64,000 bases of DNA from Sphingopyxis indica (GTDB taxonomy: Bacteria; Pseudomonadota; Alphaproteobacteria; Sphingomonadales; Sphingomonadaceae): positions 62,770 through 126,769 of the forward strand of contig NZ_FZPA01000012.1 of assembly GCF_900188185.1 (NCBI RefSeq), read 5' to 3'. Within the stretch, counting starts at the first letter, position 1; every line of letters begins with the position of its first letter. Both the position numbers and the translations under genes were made by a program. Positions 16,889-27,200 of this stretch are shown here, in pieces. Below the pieces are notes generated by a model, which worked only from the letters and a program-made list of their open reading frames with translations, did not search any database and was not told where the DNA came from.

Positions 16889-19032
16889 GGGGTCACCTCC
16901 CCTGGCTTCGCTTGCGTCAATATTTTCTCCCGGGGACCGTCCGCAACGATCTTGCCGCCATCGATCACGATGATGCGGTCACAAAGCTGCAGCACGGCCT
17001 CCCGATGGGTCGCGATCACCACGGTCTGCGACCGGTCGAGGCGCGTCGTCAGCGCCGAGAGAAAAAACCGTTCGCTTTGCGTGTCCATCGCCCCGGTAGG
17101 TTCGTCGAGGAACAGGAGGCGTGAGGGTGAGGCGAGCGCGCGGGCGATTGCCAGAAAGCTGCGTTGGCCGCCCGACAACAGGCTGCCGCGCTCGCCTGTG
17201 ACGCGATCGAGGCCACCCCCGTCGCGGCTGAGAAACCGGTCCGCGCCGATCGCTTGCAGGGTCCGGAGCAGTTCTGCGTCCGACGTCGAGGTCCCGCACA
17301 TCTTCAGATTCTGTTTGATCGAGCCGCTGAACAGGACCGAATCCTGGCCGACGAACCGCAGCTGCGACCGCAAATGGATCGGCGAATATTGCCGACTATC
17401 CAATCCATCGACGTAGAGGCTTCCGCGCGTCGGCGCATAAAGGCCGCAGATCAGTCGGCCGAGCGTCGATTTGCCCGACGCAACCCGTCCGACGATTGCG
17501 ATCCGTTCGCCCGGCTCGATCTTGAGGTTGATGTCGCTGAGCGAGGGGACGGCCGCGCCGGGATAGGTGAAGGACATATCGTCCAGCGTCACCTGTCCGC
17601 GGCCAATGGCGATATCGAGCGAGCTGCTGCCCATCCGCCGCTCGTCGTCGGACTCGATCATCTGCTGGATGCTGGCCATAGTCGTCCAGGCCTGGCGCCC
17701 GCGGGTGATCAGAAACGCGAGCTGGCTCACCGGCGACATTGATCGACCGGCCAGCATCACGATCGCAATGATCGCGCCCATCGATATCTTGCCGGCATCG
17801 AACAGGTAGAAACCGCCGATTATAAGCGAGAGGCTCGAGAATTGCTGGCCCAGCGACGCGAGGTTGATCGCGGCGGCGCTGGAACGACGCAGTTTGGACT
17901 GCGTCCGCGCGCTCGCATCGACCATTTGGTGCCAGCGGCCCAGCATCTGGCCTTCCGCCGCACAGCTCTTCACCGTCTCTGCGCCGCCGATGCTCTCGAC
18001 GAGCATCGAATGCTGAATGCTCGCATCGGCCTGGTTTTCGAGCGCCGCTACGGTCATTCGCCGTTGCAGAAAGAAACCCGCGACAATCATGGCCGAAATG
18101 ATCGCAAGCGGAACGATTGCCAGCCAGCCGGCGAAGATGGCGATCATCGCGATGAAGAGAAACAGGAAGGCAAGATCGACGACAAGCACGATCGTCGTCG
18201 AGGCAAAAAAATCGCGTACTGTCTCGAATTCCGAGACCCGACGGGCCAGCATCCCGGTGCTGCCGCGACGATCCGCCAGCGGAATATTGAGCATTTTGGA
18301 GAATATCTTCTCCGACAATTTGATATCGAGCTCGCGGCCCAGATCGTCGAGCAGGGTCGCCCGCGCGAGGCGCAGCGCAAATTCCACCGCGAAAGCAAGC
18401 AGAGCGCCGATCGCCAAGACCCAGAGGCTCGCCACGGCCTTGTTCGGCATTACCCGGTCATAGACGTTCATCGTAAACAGAGGTAGCGCGAACCCGAGCA
18501 GGTTGATCATCAGCGCGGCGCCGAGCACCGGGTAGAAGGATCGCCTCATGCGATAGACTTCACCCCAGAACCAGTGACGCTTCGCCATCTCGTCCCACGG
18601 GCGCTCGTCGGCGCGGACCGAAGTGGGATCGGCGGCGACACCAATCGCCTCACCCGCATATATTTCCTCGACGGTCTTCTCGCCTGTCCAGACCGGATCG
18701 CCGTCACCCGGCCGCCAGAACAGATATTGATCGGCCCGGTGTTCGAGAAGCACGGCGCACCCGCCGTCGCGAGTACGCAGGATTGCCGGAAGCTTGCGCG
18801 CAAGCTTCCGGATCTGGCGACTCCAGAGCGTTTCATTGTTGATGAAGGCAAGATCGAGCGCGGCCTCCGCTTGATGGAAGGGAAGCCGCCCGCTTTCATC
18901 CCGGGCGAGTGCCGAAAGCGCTGTCCGCTGGAAGTTTTGCCCAAAATGTGTCGCGACAAATTGGATGCAAGCGATCAGCGGATCTTCCGCGGGCGCAGCA
19001 CGCAGCTTGTCTTGCGGGATTTGATTTCGCAT
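16885..19032 (-). CDS. Type I secretion ABC exporter with C39-like domain (LapB-like)
   Basis: 715 aa. Residues 1-130 form a degenerate C39-like domain (DPLIACIQFVATHFG) without the canonical peptidase motif, as in exporters that bind but do not process their cargo. Six transmembrane helices lie between about 165 and 440. The nucleotide-binding domain has Walker A GRVASGKST (about 515), signature LLSGGQ (about 615), Walker B LLFLDEPTGAMD and the switch histidine in IATHRE. It would energise export of the giant adhesin encoded upstream. It starts 44 bases after the TolC gene and its stop overlaps the start of the hydrolase gene. Confidence 0.94.
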   Translation of the reverse strand: MRNQIPQDKLRAAPAEDPLIACIQFVATHFGQNFQRTALSALARDESGRLPFHQAEAALDLAFINNETLWSRQIRKLARKLPAILRTRDGGCAVLLEHRADQYLFWRPGDGDPVWTGEKTVEEIYAGEAIGVAADPTSVRADERPWDEMAKRHWFWGEVYRMRRSFYPVLGAALMINLLGFALPLFTMNVYDRVMPNKAVASLWVLAIGALLAFAVEFALRLARATLLDDLGRELDIKLSEKIFSKMLNIPLADRRGSTGMLARRVSEFETVRDFFASTTIVLVVDLAFLFLFIAMIAIFAGWLAIVPLAIISAMIVAGFFLQRRMTVAALENQADASIQHSMLVESIGGAETVKSCAAEGQMLGRWHQMVDASARTQSKLRRSSAAAINLASLGQQFSSLSLIIGGFYLFDAGKISMGAIIAIVMLAGRSMSPVSQLAFLITRGRQAWTTMASIQQMIESDDERRMGSSSLDIAIGRGQVTLDDMSFTYPGAAVPSLSDINLKIEPGERIAIVGRVASGKSTLGRLICGLYAPTRGSLYVDGLDSRQYSPIHLRSQLRFVGQDSVLFSGSIKQNLKMCGTSTSDAELLRTLQAIGADRFLSRDGGGLDRVTGERGSLLSGGQRSFLAIARALASPSRLLFLDEPTGAMDTQSERFFLSALTTRLDRSQTVVIATHREAVLQLCDRIIVIDGGKIVADGPREKILTQAKPGEVTP

Positions 19033-19076
19033 TTGCCCGTGTTTTCATTCTAGAGGAAATCAAATCTCACAATGCA

Positions 19077-20471
19077 TTATCGAGGATAGCGGCGGCGTTG
19101 CAGTTCGGCGGGTGTCGGCGGACCATATCCCGCCTGTTCCCGTGCATAGACGCGTCGTGATTCCGGCGCGCTCAGGTTGAAGGCGTCGAGCAGGCTGTTG
19201 GTCGAAGCCAGAACCTGATAGTTGGCGAACATTTCGGAAAAGCGCGCTGTTTCGGCGCGGACTTGCACGTTGAAACGCGTATTTTGCGCATCGAGAACGT
19301 CGAGAAGCGAGCGGCGGCCAACGGAAAACTGCTCGCGATAGGAAATAATCAACTCGTCGGTCACCTTGCTCTGGTCGAGCAGGTCGCGCAGCACCGTTGC
19401 TTGCGTTTCCTTCCTGTTCCAGGCACGGCGAACATCGGCTTCGGCTTCGCGCGTCGTCTGGTGCATTTGGAATCGCGCTTCGCTCGCGCGCCGCACCATC
19501 TCCTGATATTTTGCGCGATTGATCCCCCCATCGAAGATGTTCCAGCGCATCACGACCCGACCGAGCAGATCGTTCGTCTCTCCGCGAAAGGCGTCGATGT
19601 CGTCGCCCACGCGTCCGCTGAGTTCAAGGCCGATCGTCGGATAGAAGTCGCCTTTGGCCTTGGCTGCGTCGGCGTTCGCCGCGTCGACGTCGGCCATCGC
19701 TTCGAGTACCTTGGGGTGTTTGGCGCGCGTAAGGCCCACGGCTTCGCTGAGGCTGCCCGGAACCTGGTCGGTCATCGGCGGTGGCATCTGCACGTCGTCG
19801 ACTTCGAGACCGGTCAGGGCCAGAAGTTCGATCTTGGCATTGGCGAGCGCCTCTTTGGCCTCCGAGACGCGAACGCTGGCCGCTTCGGCACGCTCCTGAG
19901 CTTGCTGAAGATCGGCAACGCTGATCGAACCCGCCGAGACGCCGTTCGAGAGATCGGAAACCAGACTATTATGAAAAGTCAGATTATCCTCGGCCGCGGC
20001 TACGACGCGCTGCTGCAACAGGACATCGAGATACTGGCGCGCCGTCTGCAGCGCGATGAATTCCGAACGCTCGAGCACGCGAAGCGCTGCGCCGTCGACG
20101 CGGGCCGCCTGTCGGAGCTTTTCGCCCCGGCGCCGACCGAAATCGACCAGCGTCTGCTCGGCCTGGATCGAGGCTTCGAGCGGATAGAGTTCCTGATTTG
20201 AAATGCCAAGCGCACGCCGGGTAGCGTTTTCCAGGCGGCGCACACCCGCCGATGCCTCGAGCGTGACGCGCGGAAGATACAGGCCTTTCGCCTGCTCCAT
20301 CTCGAATTCGATCGCTTCCTTGCTCATCTCCGCCTGGTTGATTTGCGGATTGGAATCAATGGCGACGGCCATCGCATTCTGCATGGTCACGGGTTGCGCG
20401 CCGGCGGGCGCCGCGAGAGCGCCAAGGGCAAGCGCGGACACCATGCCGGCGATCCTGTAGTTCGGTTTCAT
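19077..20471 (-). CDS. TolC-family outer-membrane channel (LapE-like)
   Basis: 464 aa with a signal peptide (MKPNYRIAG followed by an Ala/Leu-rich core, cleavage near AGAQ, residue 26). Two repeats of the TolC fold are visible as long Ala/Glu/Gln-rich helices with SRRALGIS and the typical RQYLDVLLQQRVVAAAEDNL, and the second-half GRRSLLDVLDAQNTRFNVQV. It would provide the outer-membrane duct for the type I system. The ATG shares a base with the stop of the OmpA-like gene (TGATG). A different TolC gene lies at 49 kb, so this copy is dedicated to the adhesin locus. Confidence 0.93.
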   Translation of the reverse strand: MKPNYRIAGMVSALALGALAAPAGAQPVTMQNAMAVAIDSNPQINQAEMSKEAIEFEMEQAKGLYLPRVTLEASAGVRRLENATRRALGISNQELYPLEASIQAEQTLVDFGRRRGEKLRQAARVDGAALRVLERSEFIALQTARQYLDVLLQQRVVAAAEDNLTFHNSLVSDLSNGVSAGSISVADLQQAQERAEAASVRVSEAKEALANAKIELLALTGLEVDDVQMPPPMTDQVPGSLSEAVGLTRAKHPKVLEAMADVDAANADAAKAKGDFYPTIGLELSGRVGDDIDAFRGETNDLLGRVVMRWNIFDGGINRAKYQEMVRRASEARFQMHQTTREAEADVRRAWNRKETQATVLRDLLDQSKVTDELIISYREQFSVGRRSLLDVLDAQNTRFNVQVRAETARFSEMFANYQVLASTNSLLDAFNLSAPESRRVYAREQAGYGPPTPAELQRRRYPR

Positions 20472-21193
20472 CAGCGTTCCCCCAACTCGTCCACGCGGAC
20501 TTCCACACGCCGGTTTGCAGGCGTGCGCTCTCCGTCGATCGTTTCAACCTTCAGGTCGCGCTCGCCGTGGCCTGAAACGGCAATGATCGCTTCGGGAATG
20601 CCGCTCGCGACCATCATGTCGGCGATTGTCCGCGCTCGCCGGACCGAAAGCGCGTCGTTATAGGCGTCCGAACCCGAGCGATCGGTGTGCCCGACGACCG
20701 TAAAGGCCATCCATCCGCATCGTTCCCGATTGTCGGCCACGAAAGTGATGGCCCGTGCCGCGTCGGCCGGCGCAACCGTCGAATCCCAGTCGAAATAAAA
20801 GGTCGAAGCAACCTCCGGCGGACAATTGTCGACCGGTGGCGGAGGCGGCGGCGACAGCGGTTCGGCCGCCGGTTGCGGCGCGCGCGTCATCATCCCGTAG
20901 GCGAAATCGCACCGGCGCAGACTGTCATCGTCCTTGCTGCCCGATTTCAGGAAGCCGAGTGCTATTCCGCACTGAACCTTTGCTTCGCTCGCCCAGGTGT
21001 GGACATTGTTGTCGGCCGACACGACCGTTGGATCGGTCGACGTGGCCAACGCCGCATCATAACGAGTCCGGACTTCCCCGCGAAGCTGGTCGACCGAAAG
21101 ATCGGTCAGCGCTTGCGCCGAAGCGCCATAGCAAGGAACGAGCGCCAATGCGGCAATCGCTCCTGCTATTCCAGTCATTCTTTGATTCGACAT
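20471..21193 (-). CDS. OmpA-family peptidoglycan-binding protein
   Basis: 240 aa with a signal peptide (cleavage likely after GASAQA). The C-terminal OmpA domain (about 125-238) has FDWDSTVAPADA, VVGHTDRSGSDAYNDALSVRRA and NRRVEVRVDE, the conserved peptidoglycan-binding pattern with D and R residues. A Pro-rich hinge (about 112-122) precedes it. The start chosen has GGGGAGGGGG eight bases upstream; an in-frame start 78 bases earlier runs into the adhesin end. It lies 49 bases after the adhesin stop and is coupled to tolC, so it probably anchors the export machinery or adhesin to the wall. Confidence 0.9.
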   Translation of the reverse strand: MSNQRMTGIAGAIAALALVPCYGASAQALTDLSVDQLRGEVRTRYDAALATSTDPTVVSADNNVHTWASEAKVQCGIALGFLKSGSKDDDSLRRCDFAYGMMTRAPQPAAEPLSPPPPPPVDNCPPEVASTFYFDWDSTVAPADAARAITFVADNRERCGWMAFTVVGHTDRSGSDAYNDALSVRRARTIADMMVASGIPEAIIAVSGHGERDLKVETIDGERTPANRRVEVRVDELGER

Positions 21194-21242
21194 CGGTGAT
21201 GCCCCCTCCCCTGTCCAATATGAGTCCGGTCCAGCCTGCCGG

Positions 21243-24200
21243 TCAGGCCGAAGCGAGCTGATGCAGGTCATGCTCGATCGGTTGATGCACGAACATTGCC
21301 ATCTCGCTCGTCACATTCGCTTCGAGCATCTGCGCGAGATCGACCTTCGCGTCGCTTGCATGCGCATCATGCGCCTGCCCATCGACGATCGCGTCGATCA
21401 GCTTGTCGACGCTGCCGTGATCGATGGCTTCGGCGAGAACTCTGGCGGCCGCGGCTGGATCGGCGTCGGCGCCGGCAACCTTTGCCGCAATGTCAGGAGT
21501 CGCAGCGCGCAGCGCGATGAGGCCGTCCATCGCCGTCGATGGCAGGGCGATCCGCGGTGCAGCCATGTCGAATAGCGCATCGGATGCGTGATCGCCGGCG
21601 CTAGCCTGTGCGTCGACGCGCAGGCTCGCATCGCTCGCATTGTCTTCGATACCCCGATGGATCGGACCCTCGTCGCCAGCGGTGCGCAGCGCATGGTCGT
21701 TTGCGGGCGCCTCCCCCCTTGTTTCGATGCGCTCGAAGGCCGTGGCGAGCCTCGGCTGCAAAACGCCTTCCTGAGCTTCGGCAACCGGCGGGAGCGCCGG
21801 CAGCGGAGCGATCTGCGCAGGCTGATCATGCACAAGCGGTGCAGGCGCGCCATGTTCGGCCTGCCCGGCTGCTTGCACCATAGTAACGAGCGATGCCGCA
21901 ACGAGGGCATCGGCGACCGGCGCTGTGCCACCCGTGCGTTCCGGGCTACGAGTCGCGGTTCCCTCGACGACGGGGGCCTTCGAATAGGCGAAGGCGCTAT
22001 CGGCTGCGACACGAACGGTTCCGTCTTCGAGCGTGTAGCTGGTTTCGCCATAGACCCTGACATCGCCCTGCGCCGTCGTATAGCTTCTGCCATCCGATTC
22101 GAGGCTGATCGATACGATTCCGGCCTCGACGAGACTGCGGAATTCGCCTTCGTCGGTGACGCCGTTGCTGTTGGCATCCTGCCACACGCCGAAGCTCGGG
22201 AAGGCATCATCCTGGCGGTCCAGAACGCCGTCTTCATTCGAGTCATAGTGGACCGCGAGGCCTTCGAGGTCGGTCAGTCCATTACCGCCGAACACGATCT
22301 CCGATCCGCCGTCGACCATTCCGTTGCCGTTCGCGTCGATGGCAAGCAAGCCATCGTCGGGACCGACCCACGCCGTATTCTGACGTTCGCCGTCGCCGAA
22401 ATAGTCGAAACTGATGCCCGCCGAACGCGAGACGAACTCGACCCCGTCTCCATCGAGGTCCAGCGCGAGCGGCGGAACCGAAGGTTCGTCGATGAAGACG
22501 CTGATCTGGAGCGGGTTGCTCGTGTCGCCGTCGCCATCGGTGCCCACGACCGTGAAATCATAGGTGACGTCGGGGGGCAATATCGTGCGCGCAACGGTGA
22601 CGTCAGTTGCAAATCGAGCCGTGGCCTTCTCGTTTGTGTCGATGTTTTCGATCCTCAAGACGCTGAACTGGATCGACGGATCGATGGTGACCTGCCCGGC
22701 CGAATTCACCGCAAAGGTGCCGGTTTCGGTGGCCGCGACCGTCCCGTCGGGATTATAGCGCGTCGCCGTCCACTCGAAATCGACAGGTTCGAACTTCACC
22801 TGCTGGACGTTGAGCGTGATCGAATCGAGAAGGTCGGCGTTGGTCTGTGGTGCGTCGTTGACGCCGAAATTGCCGGGATCATGAAATTCGAGTTCGAACC
22901 ACTCGCCATGATCGGTCCATTGATTGTTGACCCCGAAACCCTGGTCGCTGGCGTTTACCCCCGACCCGTTGGACTGGAACTCGACCCGACCGGCTTCATT
23001 GAGCGCCGTATTCGGATCGTCGTCGAGTTCGCGGAAGCTTGGGCCGCCTGCCGACAGATTGGCGAAGGAAATGCTTTCCTGCGTTGCCGCATTGGGCGTG
23101 ATCAAATCGAATTCGTAGTTGCCGTCGGCGTGGACGGTCATCCTGAAGACATCGGTACCGTCCGAAGTTTCGGCCAAAAGCTCGGTGCGCAAAAAGTCGC
23201 CCGAACCGTCCACGATATTGGTCTCGGTGTAAGTGATGCCTTCGATCGTCGGACCGGTAATGTGGTAGTAGCTGGCTCCGTCGGCTCCGAATGCGGCATC
23301 GAAGGACCCGCTTGCCGAGCCGACCGCGTTGGTAAGGGTCAGCATTTCGGGACCGGCTGTCTCCGCCAGGGTCGGCGCATCGTCATCGAAGGTGATGGTG
23401 AGGCTGTTGCCGGGGACGGTGGAGCCGTCGGCGTCGGTGATGCTGTAGGCGATGGTCGCGGTGGCGTCGGTGCCCTCGTCGTTGGGGCCGCCGGCGTGCA
23501 GGACATTGTCGAGCAGCGTGACCTTGTAGGCGCCGGTCGCCGGATCGGTGATCTCGACCGTGAACAGCGCGGTGCCGACGCGGCCCGCATCGGGGCTCGC
23601 CGACACCGTCGCGGTCAGCACATTGCCGACGAGCGAGTAGGTGACCGTCTCGAGCCCGATCGTCGCGCTCGTGTTGGTGCCGAAGCCGAACCCATTGGCC
23701 CCCGCGCCGTCGCCGCCGACCGAGCCCCCGAGCGTGCCGGTGAAGCTCGCTTCGCTGGTGTCGCCGGGATCGTCGCCCGCATTGGCGTCGAGGTCCCCGG
23801 CCACGCTCGCGGGGTTGCCGCCGGCCAGCCCGTCGTCATCGACCGCCGCGCTCGCCGTCCCCCCCGTCGGCGCATTGGCATCGTCGATCTGGAAGCTGAA
23901 GCCGGCGCTCGCCGTGTCGCCGTCGCCGTCGGTGACGGTGAAGGTGCCCGCGATCGGAGCCACCGGGCTCAGCGTCGCGGCATCGGCCCTGAACTCGTAG
24001 GAACCGTCGGCCCGCACGCGCAGCTCGCCGTCGCCAAGGTCGATCCAGCCCGACCAGCCGTCGGGGTTGAACGACACCGCGCCGCCGTTGACATGGGTCA
24101 GGCTCGCCCCGTCGGCGCCCGCCGCAAAGTCGAACGTCCCCGTTAGCGTCGTCCCCTCGTCCAGCGACTGCAACGCTTCCGCCGTCGCGCTCGGCGCATC

Positions 24201-27200
24201 GTCATCGAAGGTGATGGTGAGGCTGTTGCCGGGGACGGTGGAGCCGTCGGCGTCGGTGATGCTGTAGGCGATGGTCGCGGTGGCGTCGGTGCCCTCGTCG
24301 TTGGGGCCGCCGGCGTGCAGGACATTGTCGAGCAGCGTGACCTTGTAGGCGCCGGTCGCCGGATCGGTGATCTCGACCGTGAACAGCGCGGTGCCGACGC
24401 GGCCCGCATCGGGGCTCGCCGACACCGTCGCGGTCAGCACATTGCCGACGAGCGAGTAGGTGACCGTCTCGAGCCCGATCGTCGCGCTCGTGTTGGTGCC
24501 GAAGCCGAACCCATTGGCCCCCGCGCCGTCGCCGCCGACCGAGCCCCCGAGCGTGCCGGTGAAGCTCGCTTCGCTGGTGTCGCCGGGATCGTCGCCCGCA
24601 TTGGCGTCGAGGTCCCCGGCCACGCTCGCGGGGTTGCCGCCGGCCAGCCCGTCGTCATCGACCGCCGCGCTCGCCGTCCCCCCCGTCGGCGCATTGGCAT
24701 CGTCGATCTGGAAGCTGAAGCCGGCGCTCGCCGTGTCGCCGTCGCCGTCGGTGACGGTGAAGGTGCCCGCGATCGGAGCCACCGGGCTCAGCGTCGCGGC
24801 ATCGGCCCTGAACTCGTAGGAACCGTCGGCCCGCACGCGCAGCTCGCCGTCGCCAAGGTCGATCCAGCCCGACCAGCCGTCGGGGTTGAACGACACCGCG
24901 CCGCCGTTGACATGGGTCAGGCTCGCCCCGTCGGCGCCCGCCGCAAAGTCGAACGTCCCCGTTATCGTCGCCCCCTCGTCCAGCGACTGCAACGCTTCCG
25001 CCGTCGCCGTGGGAATATCATCGGCAACCTGGACGGTGACGGCGCCGGTCGCGATGTCGCCGTCGGTGTCCGAGCCCTGCACGGTGACCGAACCAAGGGC
25101 CTGTGTCTGCGCTGCCATTGCGAGTTCGTGGGGCAGATTGTCGGCGAGGGTTACGGTGACCGTGACCGCTTCGGTCGCGCCCGGAGCAATGCTGGCAGGC
25201 GCCGACAGGCTGATGGTGATCGCCGCAGGGCCGCCGCTGGTCAACGATCCGGTGATCGTCTGGCCGTCGGGGGAGAGTGACCAGAAAATATCGCTGCCGG
25301 CGCCGTCGAGATTGGCGACGAGGCCATCGACGCCGGTGAAGGCAAAGCCCGACAGCGTATCGGAGCCCGCGGTGAAGTCGAGCGTGCCGCTCGCCACCTC
25401 GGCATTGCTGAGCGGCGTGCTTCCTCCAGCGTCGAGCGCGGCCTCGTCGACGGTCAGGGTCAGGGTGTCGCCGCCCGAGGGGGCGGCGCCGTCGTCGATC
25501 AGGATCGTCAGCGTGTCGGATGTCGGGTCGCCGTCGCCATCAACCGCCGACAAGGTGAAGCTCGCTGCCGGATTCAGGCTGTTGTCCTGATCGCCAGCTG
25601 CCGCGAAACTGAACGTTCCATCGGCCCGCACGGTCAGGACGCCCGTGGACTGCCCGATCGTTACCGAGCTGCCCGGCGTGAGCGACAGCGCTGCCGAGCC
25701 GCTGCCGAAGGTCACGACGACCGATGATACGCCGTCGGCACCGGCGTCGAGCGACCAGCTACCGTCGACGGCGGGGCCGCCCTCGACCGCATGGGTGGGC
25801 GTGTCGGACACCAGAAGCGTGGGAATATCGTCGATGACGGTGACGTCGAACGATCCAGAACCCGACGATCCGTCGCTATCCGTCACCGTAAACCCGATGC
25901 CCGACAGAATGTCGCTGTCTTCGCTGCCGGGTGCGGCCTGATCGACGGCCTGGGCCAGGGTAACCGAATAGTTGTAGGTTACTTCGGTCGCGCCCGGGCC
26001 GGCGGTCGCGCCGGTCAGGCTGATACGGATGACCTCCGATCCGCCGACCGAACCGACGAGATCGGCGCCATCCTTGGCGAAAGTCACCGGATTGCCATCG
26101 ACGGTCAGTTGCGTGTCGAGAGCTGCGGCGTCGTTCAAGACGATCGAACCCGTCAATGCCGGCGGGACGTCGCCGCCGAAATCGACCACGATCGTGCCAG
26201 TCGCGCTGTTGCTGCCCGTCGACGTGACCTCGCCGGGCAGGCCATCGTCGAGATTGGCTCCGACAAGCCCGTCCTCGTCGACCGTCACATTCGCGGCGCT
26301 GCGTATGATCGGCATCGAATCGGCGATGAGGGTGATCGTGGCCGTTGCTGTGGACGTATCGCCGTCGCCGTCGGTGATCTGGTACTGAAAGCTGACGTCG
26401 CCCACTTCTCCGGGCGCCTGGGTATAGGTGAAGCTTCCATCACCATTGTTCACAAGCACACCGCCGCCCGAAAGCGATCCGGCGACGATGGAAACCGCCG
26501 CCGGCTGGACACCGTCCGCACCCTGCACATCATTTGCCAGGACGTTGATTGTAACCGGCTGGTTCTCGACGCTCTGCACCAGAGCATCGTCGATCGCCGT
26601 CGGCACATCGTCGGTGACGACAATGTCAATCGTCGCACCGGCGTTCGAACCATCGCTGTCGGTGACCGTCACGCCTATGCTGTCGGCAAGGCTATCCTGT
26701 CCCGCTGACGCATGATCGAGCCGGTTGTCGCCAAGGATATAGCTATAGGTGAAAGTGCCGCCGATCACCGAGCCGTCGGCGCCGATCACCGGCGTAAAGC
26801 CGGTGATGGCAAGGCTGCCATAGCTTGTCGATACGGTCTGCGGGATGAAGCTGCCATCGGTATCGACAAGCGTCAGCGGCGTGATCGGCGATCCGTTGAA
26901 GCTGTCGAGCACCACGGTTCCCATGCCATCGGGTGTCGAAACCGAGAAAGCCCCGTCGCCATTTACGGCATCGGGCGTCGTGTCGGATCCCGCGGGTTCG
27001 CTGCCCCGCACCGCAAGGTCATCCTCGTCGAACGCGAGTTCGCCGCCCACCGCGTCGAGGCCGCTGATGGTGACGCCGTCGTCGGCACCGTTGATGGTGA
27101 TCGTGAGCGTCGCGGTCGCGGTATCGCCGTCGCCGTCGGTGATGGTGTAGTCGAAGTTCTCGGTCAGCGTCTCGCCGGCCGAGAGGCCCTGGACCGGCTG

